Source: Chondrosia reniformis (lineage: Eukaryota; Porifera; Demospongiae; Chondrillida; Chondrillidae). From it: DNA of 64,000 nt. Location of the stretch: positions 8,308,001-8,372,000 of the forward strand of contig OX359190.1 of NCBI GenBank assembly GCA_947172415.1, written 5' to 3'. Positions 47,701-59,438 of this stretch are shown here, piece by piece (position 1 is the first letter of the stretch; each line of letters opens with the position of its first letter). Under the pieces are notes generated by a model. That model was not told the DNA's origin. It searched no databases and saw nothing but the letters and a program-made list of their open reading frames with translations. The translations under genes were made by a program, and so were the position numbers.

Positions 47701-48461
47701 GCACAAAACACGTGAATATGTTTGATAACATTAGTCACACCTCAACACCACAACAATTGTCTTACTGGTTGGGTTGTTAATTAGCCATATGCATCGCATA
47801 AATCTCGGACCACTTGGAATTCTAATGGCGCAGTTTTGGTCTTACCATTTTACATGCATAATTCTGCTTCTTAATAGGTATATATTATTATAAGTTGAGA
47901 CATAATATATGGGCCCACATATATGTTCATGTTCATGCAAGGAGATTTCTGTATGAGCTATAGTTAATTGCTGATGAAGGCCCCTTTGGGTTGAACTATA
48001 TATTTATTTCTAAAGAATTTATTTTTACTGAAGCTTGCTTATTTCTATATATGATTGCAACAACTATATATATACTCTCTATATCTTCTTATTAATGATG
48101 ATAGATAGTCATGCAAATCTAACTAAAATCACATTGAATTTGTTATATTAATTGTTGATTTATTAAATTTTAATTGGTTTACATTGAATAGGGTGCACGT
48201 GGGCATTGTTTTTTAACCATCCCTACTTTATAGAGGGTACTACTGTATGTATATCAATGTGATGGTAAAAAATGCCACTTTGAATTGAATTCTATATAAC
48301 CAACTGAAATTTCTAAAACATTGAATTATTTTGAATTCTTACAGAGCTGCATAGCAGTTGTACTACATAGCTATAGAATAGTTGACCTGCCTATTCTTGC
48401 TATATACTAATGCTTAATCTGTGTTCCTACTATAATGCAGCATCTGTCTTATAAGAACTCT
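44721..48461 (+). repeat. array unit carrying aralar fragment, genes 7 to 8
   Basis: Sister of 23456-27340, with the same inversion (44807-44911) and palindrome (45110-45149), but without the ribozyme-like insertion. Confidence 0.8.
45393..46458 (+). pseudogene. aralar 3'-exon fragment, copy 5 (lost stop)
   Basis: Exons lie at 45393-45495, 45929-46022 and from 46314. Splice borders are kept. Substitutions are Ala to Pro at the end of the first and Ser to Asp after FRS in the second. In the last exon one T is missing from tattaa, so the stop is lost and the frame runs on. No upstream exon is present. Confidence 0.88.
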
Positions 48462-49058
48462 TTATCTTGCTGACTCTAGTTCGCATTCTACATAGTTAGT
48501 TTCACATGTAGCTACAGCAATTTTGTTGTCATCAGCTATTTCAAGACATTCTTCCAACTCTTCATCACAATCTCTAGGTTCTTCAGGGACTTGCTCCCTA
48601 AACGCCTCACAAAATGCTTTTCCTTCTTCGAGCAAGTGTGGGTAGGTGTCAATGTGTTCGTCAATTAAACATAATAAAAGCTCACTTTCGCATTCAGTCA
48701 TGTCAACAAGAGGAATTTTTCCCTCCTCTTCTTCGTTTTCATGTTCACATTCTACAAAATCTTCATCACAGTTAGCATGCCTTTTAATTTCTGAGTGTCT
48801 CTTTTTGGCTCCCCCACAAAATACTGGCAAGCTACAGAACCTTTTAGATAACTTGTAGAATTCATCTTCGGTGAAAAATGTTAAGGCACATTCAACGAAT
48901 TCCTTTTCACATTCTTCAATATATTGACTTTCCTCACATTCTTCCATCAGGGCAAAGCACGGCTTCGCAGTTACCTTTACATGGTGATCAATTGCTGGAG
49001 CCCCATTAGTGATGACATTTGCTCCCAGTAGAATAAGGAACAGGATTATTCCCTTCAT
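48462..49058 (-). CDS. secreted acidic cysteine-rich protein, gene 8 (alpha class)
   Basis: 198 aa, alpha class (AKPCFALMEEC). The most changed signal peptide of the set (MKGIILFLILLGANVITNG) is still hydrophobic and ends APA. 15 cysteines and six CX6C pairs are conserved. The acidic tract is interrupted (EEEEGKIP). The linker KKRHSEIKRHANC is intact. The first module carries QYIEEC and LSKRFC variants. The C-terminal module reads CETNYVEC, close to gene 1. TATA is 85 bp upstream. Function unknown. Confidence 0.88.
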   Translation of the reverse strand: MKGIILFLILLGANVITNGAPAIDHHVKVTAKPCFALMEECEESQYIEECEKEFVECALTFFTEDEFYKLSKRFCSLPVFCGGAKKRHSEIKRHANCDEDFVECEHENEEEEGKIPLVDMTECESELLLCLIDEHIDTYPHLLEEGKAFCEAFREQVPEEPRDCDEELEECLEIADDNKIAVATCETNYVECELESAR

Positions 49059-49350
49059 TTTTGTGACTGTTATGAAGATAATACCTATTGATTTTCACTG
49101 CAGTGTAAAATGCCAAGTTTCAAATCTATACCAAGTTAAACTCTTTTATAGGAGAATATATTAACTGTTTTTATATTGTATTATTATAATTAGCTAGCTA
49201 GTATATATTTGCATAGCCGAGCATCATTATTATGTACAAAGTAGAGGTAAGCTCTTGCTAGTGATTATACGGAAATTTTCTAGGAAAGCGTGGGCAAATG
49301 AGGGGAGGAGTTAAGGCTTCATGGAGAATGGTTATATATATAGTGCAAAT
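49059..49350 (-). promoter_or_regulatory. promoter of gene 8
   Basis: The TATA box TATAAAAG is at 49143-49150. The conserved block with GCGTGGGC lies at about 49288. Confidence 0.75.
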
Positions 49351-51002
49351 TACAAAATACCATAGTAATCAGTACCTAATTGATAATATAAATAATTCAT
49401 ATGGTTGGACCTCATTCATTCAATCATTCATTCATTTCATCATGTGTCTTAGTTAATACATCTCATTCAATGTTTTGGTACCAAAAGATGTGTATAATAT
49501 TGTCGTGGTAATTTACTGAATTGAAGTAGAAGGGTGCTGTTGAAGGTGCTGAAAACACCAGTATCTTTGAATTTGGTGCTTGTGTATCTGCCTTGTCTTG
49601 GTAGTGTAACCTTGTAGGCATATATAAGTGGTAAAGGCTTATAATGCTAGCAGGTAGTTGAGCCATATATACGTACCTGGGTGGACGGTCTGGTATCCCC
49701 TTGCAAGTAGTGATGGTTTGTAGCCCTTTATGTATATAATATAAGCACTCTATAATAATAATAATAATATAATACCCCTATATTTAGCATGGCAGCTATA
49801 TGCCCCTGTAACATGTGACCAGTTTACTTTGACTGGAGTCCAGGAGATCATACATATTCATGTACATGGTGGTCTCTCTTAAAAGAGCCATAATTGGGTT
49901 TAGCAGTTTGACCCAGTGTATCAATTCAAGAAATCCTACCTGTGACATGTGTATTAACTGGTTTACGTACATATTATACGTATTACATATATATATATAA
50001 AAATGCTAAGGGAGCTAATGTATCTGATGCAGGTTTTTTGCTACTGACTGGTTAACTGCTGGCAATTTATTTTACATGTATTTATCCATTAAATTGGCTA
50101 TATATATTTAAAGGCCTTTTATAGAGGGGTCAGTGCAGAGAGGTATATTCTGTATATATGTATGTATGAGAGAGTATTTAAGTATATAAAGATACAGAAT
50201 AAGCTGGTGTGTTCTAAGACTTATGTTTTCCCTCGATAATGATGTCCTAAATGCATGGCTAGTGATTCCTAATTGTGATTCTGTGCATGGTTTATTACAT
50301 CATTTTATGATTTGGCCAATATTTTAAGTTCCTTGCTTCAAATCCTATTTTGGATTCTGTAACAAATGTTAGGTAAATGCCTTCGCCTGTCTAGAGTAAA
50401 CATGTTCCTCAGTTGACCAGATAATTCTTTATTGAATGTTGCTCTTGTGGCTTGCTTAAATTATATAAAGTTCTACATGCATTAGCCTTTCTACAGTTCT
50501 ATCTGCAAGAGGTGATAAGGCACACAAACATGAATATGCTATCTTTGGAAATGGTCATTTTTCGACTTTTAGAGCATCTAAAGACACAGTATTTCTTGCT
50601 TCTTCTTAAAGTCAATCTTTTTGACCTTAGCTCAGGTGTATTAAGGCCTGTCACAGGTCTTTGGGGCGGCTTCCTGTTAATGATTAAGTATATTGATTGT
50701 TATATGGTTAATTAGAATATGCTCAATAAAAATGGCCATTAATAGAAAGTTTTCTTTAAATGTACAATTAAGGGAAGAAAAGTGTACAAGAATAAAAAAT
50801 AAGGTGTTTTAGGTAAATCATAAAATTATAACTGTGTTCCATGCACTTTTTTATTTTCTTTTTATGGATTGACTTGTCCCCCCCTTGGATATGTTCAGAA
50901 TTCTATTTTACATGTACATCAAAATAGGCCTTTATAAAAGCTTCAATGATACAATAAATGATAATATGAAATGAACAATAAATGATAATATGAAATGCAC
51001 AA

Positions 51003-51130
51003 TATTCTATACAACAATTTTCCTAGGCATTCTAGTCCATAAGCATGCCTCCTATTGTTTCTAAATTATCAGTTAATCGAGTAAGAAAGATTTTTCGCCA
51101 AATTTATTCTCAAACAGGTTTTGATCATTT
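51003..51130 (-). pseudogene. hAT transposase remnant, truncated by deletion
   Basis: Matches only the C-terminal third of the 15110 copy. At about 51130 the sequence jumps from gatcatttt to ggcccttttcagggc, which lies about 270 bp further on in the sibling units. Confidence 0.6.
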
Positions 51131-51339
51131 TTGGCCCTTTTCAGGGCAAGTCCCACCTCTTAGCAGTGAATGTACGTGTTCTTTCCAAGTGTCCGGTGAT
51201 TTATAAGATGTCTAACTAATACCACAACTAGTAAGACATTGCATGAGGTCTTAAAGGGCCCCCAGTTAACAACCACAGTGAATTTGATGTACCTTGAGAG
51301 TGAACTAAGATATTAATGTTTCACTACATTCACACATAT

Positions 51340-51550
51340 GCATGGCTTCTAAGTTATAGACCATTTTGTAACTTGCTGATAACACTCAGTAAGACTGCGA
51401 CTCTGTTTTCTGTGGCAACTGTACTCGCGGCCATAAAGAACTGGACACACTCTAAATAGGAAGATACAAACTCTGAAACTGTTGTTCCACTGTAGCCAGC
51501 CATCCTTGTTGCCAAATGTGATATCGTGGGTTCAATCTAATGAGGTGGCA
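51340..51550 (-). pseudogene. possible gag remnant (copy)
   Basis: Third copy of the segment at 15700-15925, with a small insertion (tagccagccatcc) near 51496. Confidence 0.35.
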
Positions 51551-53348
51551 ATCGTGCAACATAAGAATCAACTTATACACAGCTATATAGCTCATTCAAT
51601 CAACTAACTGCTTACAGTAAAATAACACACATATTTAAATGACACATGACTCAACATAGTTACACAACATTACAAGAGTAAATTGTCACAAATTCAATAT
51701 GTAAAGCGCAACTAAAGTGACATCAGCTTTAACTTGATTGAAACCTAATTAAAGAGAGCACAAGTATGTCCAAAAGTTTGATAACAGATCTATATAGCTG
51801 TAGATATTACCAACACAAAGCCATATAAAAAGTTAGATACAGAATGAGTTAGTGTACTTATCGTGATTCCCCAGGCCTGCATAGATCGTGATTTCCTAAT
51901 TGCAAACTTGCATGAGAATGACCTAAAGATTTCCTAATTGTGGTTCAGTGGTTTATTACATCCCATGGGCCAATTTTTAAGTTCCTTACTTCAAATCCCA
52001 TTTCGATTTGTGTAACAGTTGGTGGAGTGTGGATCGTAGCTAATTTTCTCTGAGAAGAAAATTCATCATTGAATGATGCTCTGATACTTGCGTGCTTAAT
52101 TAGAGGTAATAATTCATAAGATGTGTGAAGCACATGACTATGATTGATACCATTAGTCTTCATAAAACAGTCTAATTCACTTGAGGTTAACTATAGATGG
52201 GAGGTCATTTTCAGTCTCACTGCTAAGAGGTGAGACTTGCCCTGAAAGGGGTCAACAAAGCCCACATGTATCCTGGCCCAAGGTCTGGTAGGCTATATCC
52301 ATGGGTGATGCATGGGGTACTGCAGGAGGAGAGCTTTTAGCTATCGGGCAAGAGTGACTGTCCTAGCTCTACCTCTTGATGTCATTATCAAAACCAGTCC
52401 ACCATGCACATAGCTTCTAGCAAGTGCTTTTATCCTTGCCCCCAAGCACAGATCGACCTTCTCTTGACACTTAAATAGAACTTTTGTGGTTGCTATGTGA
52501 TTGCTCTGTGGTAGCTCTTGTGGTTGCTATGTGGTTACTTGCCTACTGTATCTGTAATATGTATCTCCTTAGGTGTTGGAGACAAAGCTAACCAGAGGTA
52601 TTCATGATCAACTTTGCACTCGTTTGTCAGCTCTCCAATGGATACTGTTACAGGTCAGCCTGACAGGGTGTTTACACACTCAATGTTATCAAAGGTATCC
52701 ATACCTGGATGTGTACAGACACATGTACGTGGCCTTTGGGTTACAGACCATCTTGGTACATTGTGCACAAGGCATTTCTAACTGAAGTCTTAGTATATCA
52801 TTATCCTTTATTGTGAGTAAGCAAAGCGTACATACATTCCTCAGGTAACCTATAGGGTGGAACAGGTCTATAGGTTATCCTGATTGGCACACTTAAAAGT
52901 CACAGACCGACGGTCTCTTGAATGGTGGGGTGTGGAGTGTTCTGTATGCAGAACTTTATATAATTGACGAAGCCTTTAGAGCAGCGTTCAATAAAGAATT
53001 ATCTTCAGAGAAACTTAGCTACTCTACCAGCCTTTCTACAGCTCCATCTGATAAGGCACACACATGAATATGATACCACATAATTTATACCACATACCAC
53101 CATATACCACCACATTCAAAGCCACAACAATTGTCCTATTCTCAGGCAACTTGGAATTTGAATGGCAGCTTTGGTCTCACCATTTTACATGCATGATCCT
53201 GCTTATATATAAGTTCAAAATAAAATATCATATGGACCCACATACATATGCATGTTCATACAGGGAGTTTTCTACACTAGTCGTATATATAATAATAAAA
53301 TATATTTAATATATGGGCACTTTAATAATAATAATATATTATCTAATA

Positions 53349-53837
53349 CAGTGGAACCTCACAAATGCGACCACCTTTGGGAGGTTGGTCTTAATTTTGA
53401 GGTGGTCCTATTTCTGAAATTATTACGTACTGTACACGTTGGAAATATCTGTCAACAAAATGGTGGACCCTCGGCTGGCTTTCGTTTTCTACCTTAAAAA
53501 TAAGCTTTTTCTTCCTTGAAAACGTTTATGCAAGCTTAAAAGTGCTTTCTAAATCCCTTTCACTGGTTCAATGCTCGACGGTAAGGAGATATGGCATTGG
53601 CGACGACCGGAACTCGAACTTTGTTTTCACACCTGGTCGTTATACCGAGGTTATTTGCCAGCTATTTTAATAATATGGGTCCGAAAATAGTGGTTGTAAA
53701 AATGAATTCCGAGGTGGTCGCTTTTCTGAACACCTAAAGTACAGCGCAAGATACAAGAATTACGCGGGACCAAAAAAGTGTGTTGCAATTTTGAGGTGGT
53801 CTTAATATTGAGGTGGTCGTTAAGTGAGGTTCCACTG
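53349..53837. mobile_element. 489-bp TA-flanked TIR element (mariner/pogo-like MITE)
   Basis: Ends read CAGTGGAACCTCAC and the complement, followed inward by GACCACCT on both sides, with TA on each flank (53347-53348, 53838-53839). Siblings at 17545 and 35745 lack it. The GAGGTGGTC motif is repeated internally. TA targets and CAGTGGAACCTC-like ends suit the Tc1/mariner/pogo group. No transposase is present. Confidence 0.82.
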
Positions 53838-54422
53838 TATATATAAAGCTGTATATATTTAACTGTTGATGAAGGCCTCTTTGGGTTGAAATATATATTC
53901 TTTTCTAAAGAATTCATTGTTACTGAAGCTTGCTTATATTCCCAACAACTATATACTCCATATCTTTATATAAATGATGGTAGGTAGTCAATACAAATCA
54001 CATCCAATTTGTTATTTTAAATGTTGATTAATTTGGTTTACATTGAATAGGGTGCACTATATATATATATATATATATGTGACTCCCAAGATAATCACAC
54101 TGAGGTAGATAATATAATACAGATGGAAATGACTCCCAAAATAATCACAATCAGGTATATAATTAAACGCTACAAGACTTTAGCCACACTGAAATTCTCA
54201 ACTTCTGCATGCAGAGTAGTAGTCTCTACAGATCATATAAGGTTAAACACATGGCCTTCCAATTACCTTTTCACACCTTAGTATAGACTGAACCGCATGC
54301 CATTATCAGCAAAAATTCCAGTCTCATGTAGGGGGTCTCAGCCAATAATCACCGCGGATTTGACTTGCCTTCAGTGTGAGCTAGGAGTACCGTTGGTTGC
54401 TTGCATGCATTCACATAAACAA

Positions 54423-54528
54423 CAGGGTTAGAGACAATTTGGTAACTTGCACACAAGGGTCATTATGAAATAAAAGGCCCCAGCCTTTATGTCCCTGTGT
54501 GCAAGTTACCAAATTGTCACTAACCCTG
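54423..54528. mobile_element. 106-bp hairpin with CAGGG ends
   Basis: Arms of about 36 bp (CAGGGTTAG..AACTTGCACACA and complement) surround a loop of about 30 nt. CAGGG termini suggest a hAT-type MITE, but no 8-bp target duplication is visible. It stands next to unit-unique sequence (54080-54422). Confidence 0.65.
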
Positions 54529-54683
54529 AAATTATTTTGAATTCTTACAGAGCTGCATAACAAATGTCTACATAGCTATAGACTATATGTTATCCTAAAG
54601 AATAGTTGACCTGCTTATTCTTGCTATACTAATGCTTAATCTGTGTTCCTACTATAATGCAGCATCTGTCTTATAAGAACTCT

Positions 54684-55280
54684 TTATCTTGCCGACTCCA
54701 GTTTACAATCCATAAAGTCAGTATCGCATGCAGCTACAGCAATTTCGTTACCATCAGCTATTTCAAGACATTCTTCCAACTCTTCATCACAATCTCTAGG
54801 TTCTTCAAGGGCTTGCTCCCTAAACTCCTTACAAAAATCTTTTCCTTCTTCCAGCAAGTGTGGGTAGGTGTCAATGTGTTCGTCGATTGCACATAAGAAA
54901 TACTCATATTCACATTCAGTCATGTCATTAAGAGGAATGTTTTCCTCCTCTTCTTCGTTTTCATGTTCACATTCTACCAAATCTTCATAACAGTTAGCAT
55001 GCCTTTTAATTTCTGAGTGTCTCTTTTTGGCTCCCCCACAAAATGCTGGCAAGCTACAGAACCTTTCAGATAACTTGTAGAATTCATCTTCGGTGAAATA
55101 TGCCAAGGCACATTCAACGAATTCCTTTTCACATTCTTCCAAAGATCTACTTTCCTCACATTCTTCCATCAGTGCATAGCACGGCTTCACAGTTTCCCTT
55201 GCATGGTGATCAGTTGCTGGAGCCCCATTAGTGATGACATTTGCTCCCAGTAGAGTAAGGAACAGGATCATTCCCTTCAT
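54684..55280 (-). CDS. secreted acidic cysteine-rich protein, gene 9 (alpha class)
   Basis: 198 aa from MKGM. The in-frame ATG at 55338-55340 would add 20 residues (MAFYTAVKINRY...) lying in the expected 5' leader, so it is not used as the start. Alpha class with CYALMEEC in place of CFALMEEC. The second module is distinctive: CEYEYFLCAIDEHIDTYP, and KDFCKEF where others have KAFCEAF. The C-terminus is CDTDFMDC then KLESAR. 15 cysteines and six CX6C pairs are kept. TATA is 87 bp upstream. Function unknown. Confidence 0.87.
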   Translation of the reverse strand: MKGMILFLTLLGANVITNGAPATDHHARETVKPCYALMEECEESRSLEECEKEFVECALAYFTEDEFYKLSERFCSLPAFCGGAKKRHSEIKRHANCYEDLVECEHENEEEEENIPLNDMTECEYEYFLCAIDEHIDTYPHLLEEGKDFCKEFREQALEEPRDCDEELEECLEIADGNEIAVAACDTDFMDCKLESAR

Positions 55281-55560
55281 TTTTGTGACTGTTATGAAGA
55301 TAAAATACCTATTGATTTTCACTGCAGTATAAAATGCCAAGTTTCAAATCTATAACAAGTTAAACTCTTTTATAGGAACTGTACATGTTTTATATATTGT
55401 ATTATTATAATTAGCTAGCTAGTATATATTTACATCATTATTATTTACTAAGTAGAGGTAAGCTCTTGCTAGTGATTTTACGGAAATTTCTAGGAAAGCG
55501 TGGGCAAATGAGGGGAGGAGTTAAGGCTTCATGGAGGATATACTATATATAGTGCAAGTT
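55281..55560 (-). promoter_or_regulatory. promoter of gene 9
   Basis: The TATA box TATAAAAG is at 55367-55374. The conserved block with GCGTGGGC lies at about 55498. Confidence 0.75.
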
Positions 55561-56698
55561 ACAATATACCATAATAATAATCAATACCTAATTGATAATA
55601 AAATTAATTCATATGGTTGGACCTCATTCATTCAATCATTCATTCATTTCATCATGTGTCTTAGTTAATACATCTCATTCACTGTTTTGGTACCAAAAGG
55701 TGTGTATAATATTGTCATGGTATTTTACTGAATTGAAGTAGAAGGGTGCTGTTGAAGGTGCTAAAAACACCAGTATCTTCGAATTTGGTGCTTGTGTATC
55801 TGCCTTGTCTTGGTAGTGTAACTTTGTAGGCATATAAGTGGTAAAGGCTTATAATGCTAGCAGGTAGTTGAGCCATATATACATACCTGGGTGGACGGTC
55901 TGGTAGCCCCTTGCAAGTGGTGATGGTTTGTAGCCCTGTACGTATATAATAAGCACTCTAATAATAATAATAATAATTTACCCCTAGATTTAGCATGGCA
56001 GCTGTATGCCCCTGTAACATGTGACCAGTTGACTTTGACTGGAGTCCACGAGATCATACATATTCATGTACATGGTGGTCTCTCTTAAAAGAGCCATAAT
56101 TGGGTCTAGCAGTTTGACTCAGTGTATCAATTCAAGAAATCCCATGCATGGTGGTATGTGTATTAACTGGCTTACATTTAGCATCAAAGCATGCATGGCC
56201 AATATATATATTTTGAGCAATAAAAAGTACACTTTGATGATATAAATTGTACACTGTGGGCCTTCTTTCTTTCATTTGGTTCATATTGCTTGGTAAATGA
56301 CTCTTAATTGTGTAGGTACGTAGGTAAAAGATAGAGCTGGCCAACAAACAAACTGTTGAATTATATACTGTGCTATATATAGGAAATTCACATGCATTTA
56401 TACATTTTATAACTGATTTAAGTTGCTTGAGGTAATGAAGGAACTTACATTGCTGAAGCCATATTCAATGTGGTTTAAACTACAGAACCACTATATATTA
56501 GGAAATCAAATATGCATTATGTTGACTCTCAAAAAAGGAGCACTAACTGAATCTATATATTTACCAGTCAATCAGGTTCTATAGAGCTGTATTAATTTTT
56601 ATGCACGAAGAACTATAAATATATATAAAATCAATTCAGGCCTTTATATATAGAAGCTTCAATGACACAATACATGATAACATGAAATGCACAATATT

Positions 56699-57020
56699 CT
56701 ATACAACAATTTTCCTAGGCATTCTAGTCCATATATGCCTCCTATTGTTTCTATATAAATTATTATCTGCTTTTTGTGGTGATTTGATTGCAATTTTCAT
56801 CAAGTAAGAAAAAAAAATTTCACCAAATTTATTTCTCAAACCAATTTTGATCATTTTCATATGTGAAAAGCTTCGTTCCACTGATGCTGTCCCAACTGGA
56901 ATTGTCACACAAATATTGGCCAGGGTATTCAAATTAGGGAACATTGTTTTGAGCATTTCAGTTGTTACAAGATAGTTTAGAGCTAGAGTAGCCACAAATA
57001 TCCTTACTCAAAGTGAAGCA
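56699..57020 (-). pseudogene. hAT transposase C-terminal domain, best-preserved remnant
   Basis: Open for 98 codons from a downstream Met: ALNYLVTTEM, MFPNLNTLANIC, IPVGTASVERSFSHMK, then LRNKFGE and YLMKIAIKSP. This is the dimerisation region of hAT transposases, with the conserved SVERSFS intact, unlike the copies at 15110 and 30350. The BED finger and catalytic core are absent, so it is a truncated relic. Confidence 0.78.
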
Positions 57021-57079
57021 AAGAAGACTTAGTACAAAAAGCTTGCAGACCATGTGCATATACTAGTAGTACATACCAT

Positions 57080-57960
57080 GGACCAATTTTTAAGTTCCTT
57101 ACTTCAAATCTAATTTCGTATTGTGTAACAGTTGGTACAGAGTGTGTGGATCGTAGCTAATTTTCTCTGAGAAGAAAATTCATCATTGAATGATGCTCTA
57201 ATAGCTTGCATGCTTAAATAGAGGTGATAATTTATAAGGTGCATGAAGCACATGAATATGGTTGATACCATTATAGTCTTCACAAAATTGTTTAATTCAC
57301 TAGATGGGAGGCCATTTTCAGTCTCACTGCTAAGAGGTGAGACATTTTTTTTCCTAATTATGGTTCTGTGGTTTATTACATCCCATGGGTCAATTTTTAA
57401 GTTCCTTCAAATCCAATTTTGGATTGTGTAACAGTTGGTGGAGTGTGGATCGAGTATTCTGTAGTGTATAGCTAATTTTCTTTGTGAAAAAAATCATTAT
57501 TGAAATGATGCTCTGATAGCCTGCTTAATTAGAGGTGATAATTTATAAGGTGCATGAAGTACATGAATATGGTTGATACCAAAATGGCCTCCCATCTAGT
57601 TAATCTCAAGTGAATTAAACAACTTTATGAAGACTATTATGGTATCAACCATATTCATGTACTTCATGCACCTTATAAATTATCACCTCTATATATAGCT
57701 AATTAAGCATGCTATGAGAGCATCATTCAATGATGAGTTTTCTTCACAGAGAAACTTGCTACACTATACAGAACACTCGATCCACACTCCACCAACTGTT
57801 ACACAATCCGAAATGGGATTTGAAGTAAGGAACTTAAAAATTGACCCATGGGATGTAATAAACCACAGAACCATAATTAGGAAATCTTTAGGTGATTCTC
57901 ATGCAAGTTTGCAATTAGGAAATAACAATCTCCAGGGAATCACAATAAGTATATACGTAT
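57080..57960. repeat. nested inverted repeats
   Basis: The segment gaggtgataatttataaggt ... ggttgatacc occurs in one orientation at about 57220-57270 and 57530-57580 and inverted at about 57640-57690. The adjoining ctaattttctctgaga / cacagagaaacttgctac pieces are likewise inverted (57155 versus 57745). Confidence 0.7.
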
Positions 57961-58847
57961 ATACACTAAACTCATTCTGTAATTAAAGTTTTATATGGCT
58001 TTGTGTTGGTAATATCTACAGCTATAAAGATTTGTTATCAAAATGTTGAACATATTTGGGCTCTCTTTAATGAGGTTTCTATCATTTAAAGCTGATTTCA
58101 CTTTAGTTGCACTACAAATTGACATTATGAATTGATGACAATTTACTCTTATATGCATTATACACACACTCTATATAGCTGCTACTATATAGAGAACTAC
58201 AAATGTATAAATTCCTTATATAGGTATATACACATGCATTGTATTATGTTTCAGTTAAAAGAAAGGTAATATATATACGTATATAGTGGCAAAATGTTGT
58301 TTAATTATGTGTCTAGGATTCTCCAGTGCCTTGCATGGTAGAACTGCTGGCCTTTTCACGTAAATTTGTAATCCTACAATCTGATTGGCTGACTTGTGTT
58401 GTCCCCATTGCATAATCTGCAAGCCAATTAGCCGCAAAGTAAAGAATTCATTTTTACTGAAGCTTGCTTCTATTTGTGATCCCAACAACTATATACTCCA
58501 TATCTTTTTATAAATGATGGTAGGTAGTCAAGTGTAACTAAACATTGATTTTCAATTTGGTATATATTGTTTTTTTGGCCATCCCTACTATATGGAGGGT
58601 ACTACTGTATGTATATCAATGTGGTGGTAATAAATGAATGATAAAGCCACTTCGAATTGAATTCTATATAACCAACTGAAATTTCTAAAACATTAAATTA
58701 TTTTGAATTCTTACAGAGCTGCATAACAATTGTAGCTATAGACTATATGTTATCCTAAAGAATATAGTTGACCTGCCTATTCTTGCTATATACTAATGCT
58801 TAATCTGAGTTCCTGCTATAATGCAGCATTTGTCTTATAAGAACTCT

Positions 58848-59438
58848 TTAACTTGCCGACTCTAGTTCACATTCCATATGTGCAGTTCGACATGCAGCAA
58901 TATCATCAGTTCTTTCAAGACAGTCTTCCCACTCTTCATCACAGTCTCTAGGTTCTCCAGAGAGTTGCTCCCTAAGCGACTCACATAATGCTTTTCCTTC
59001 TTCCAGCAAGTGTGGGTAGGTGTCAATACGTTCATCGATTAAACATAAGAAAAATTCATTTTGGCATTCAGTTATTTCATTAAGAGGAATTTTTTCCTCC
59101 TCTTCATTTTCATGTCCACATTCTACAAAATCTTCAAAACAGGTAGCATGCCTTTTAAGTTCTGAGTGTCTCTTTTTAGCTCCCCCACAAAACACTGGCA
59201 AGCTACAGAACCTTTCCATTAACTTGTTCATTTCATCTTCGGTGAAATATGCTAAGAAACATTCAAGTCCTTCTTTTTCACATTCTTCAAAAGATTTACT
59301 TTCTTCACATTCTTCCATCTGTACATAGCAATCAGTGCCTCTCTTCATGGTTACCTTTGCATTGTGATCAGTTGCTGGAGCCCCATTAGTGATGACATTT
59401 GCTCCCAGTAGAGTAAAGAACAGGATCATTCCCTTCAT
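58848..59438 (-). CDS. secreted acidic cysteine-rich protein, gene 10 (beta class)
   Basis: 196 aa from MKGM; an upstream in-frame ATG (ending 59498) is rejected as in gene 9. Beta class: KR then GTDCYVQMEEC. It is the most divergent copy: the last module is four residues shorter between its two CX6C pairs (LERTDDIAAC), it ends ESAS instead of ESAR, and the acidic tract is EEEEKIP. Even so, all 15 cysteines and six CX6C pairs survive, which argues for constraint. The signal peptide reads MKGMILFFTLLGANV. TATA is 87 bp upstream. Function unknown. Confidence 0.87.
   Translation of the reverse strand: MKGMILFFTLLGANVITNGAPATDHNAKVTMKRGTDCYVQMEECEESKSFEECEKEGLECFLAYFTEDEMNKLMERFCSLPVFCGGAKKRHSELKRHATCFEDFVECGHENEEEEKIPLNEITECQNEFFLCLIDERIDTYPHLLEEGKALCESLREQLSGEPRDCDEEWEDCLERTDDIAACRTAHMECELESAS

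Larger units (their letters stand above)
49351..54683. repeat. diverged array unit, genes 8 to 9
   Basis: Eroded aralar-intron-like sequence to 50300; the 10 kb-type segment (50530-50860); truncated hAT (51003-51130) and gag (51340-51550) remnants; an inverted-repeat arm (51930-52470); a small inverted flank block at about 52945-53030; a TA-flanked element; an (AT)n run (about 54058-54078); and a unique segment at 54080-54530 with a CAGGG-ended hairpin. No intact gene is seen. Confidence 0.6.
55561..58847. repeat. diverged array unit, genes 9 to 10
   Basis: Aralar-intron-like sequence, including a very degenerate equivalent of exon 2 near 56322-56395 (ggtaaaagatagagctggcc); the hAT remnant; inverted repeats at 57080-57960; and sequence homologous to 10780-12040, including the empty site of the 402-bp element at about 58330. 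No intact gene is seen. Confidence 0.6.
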
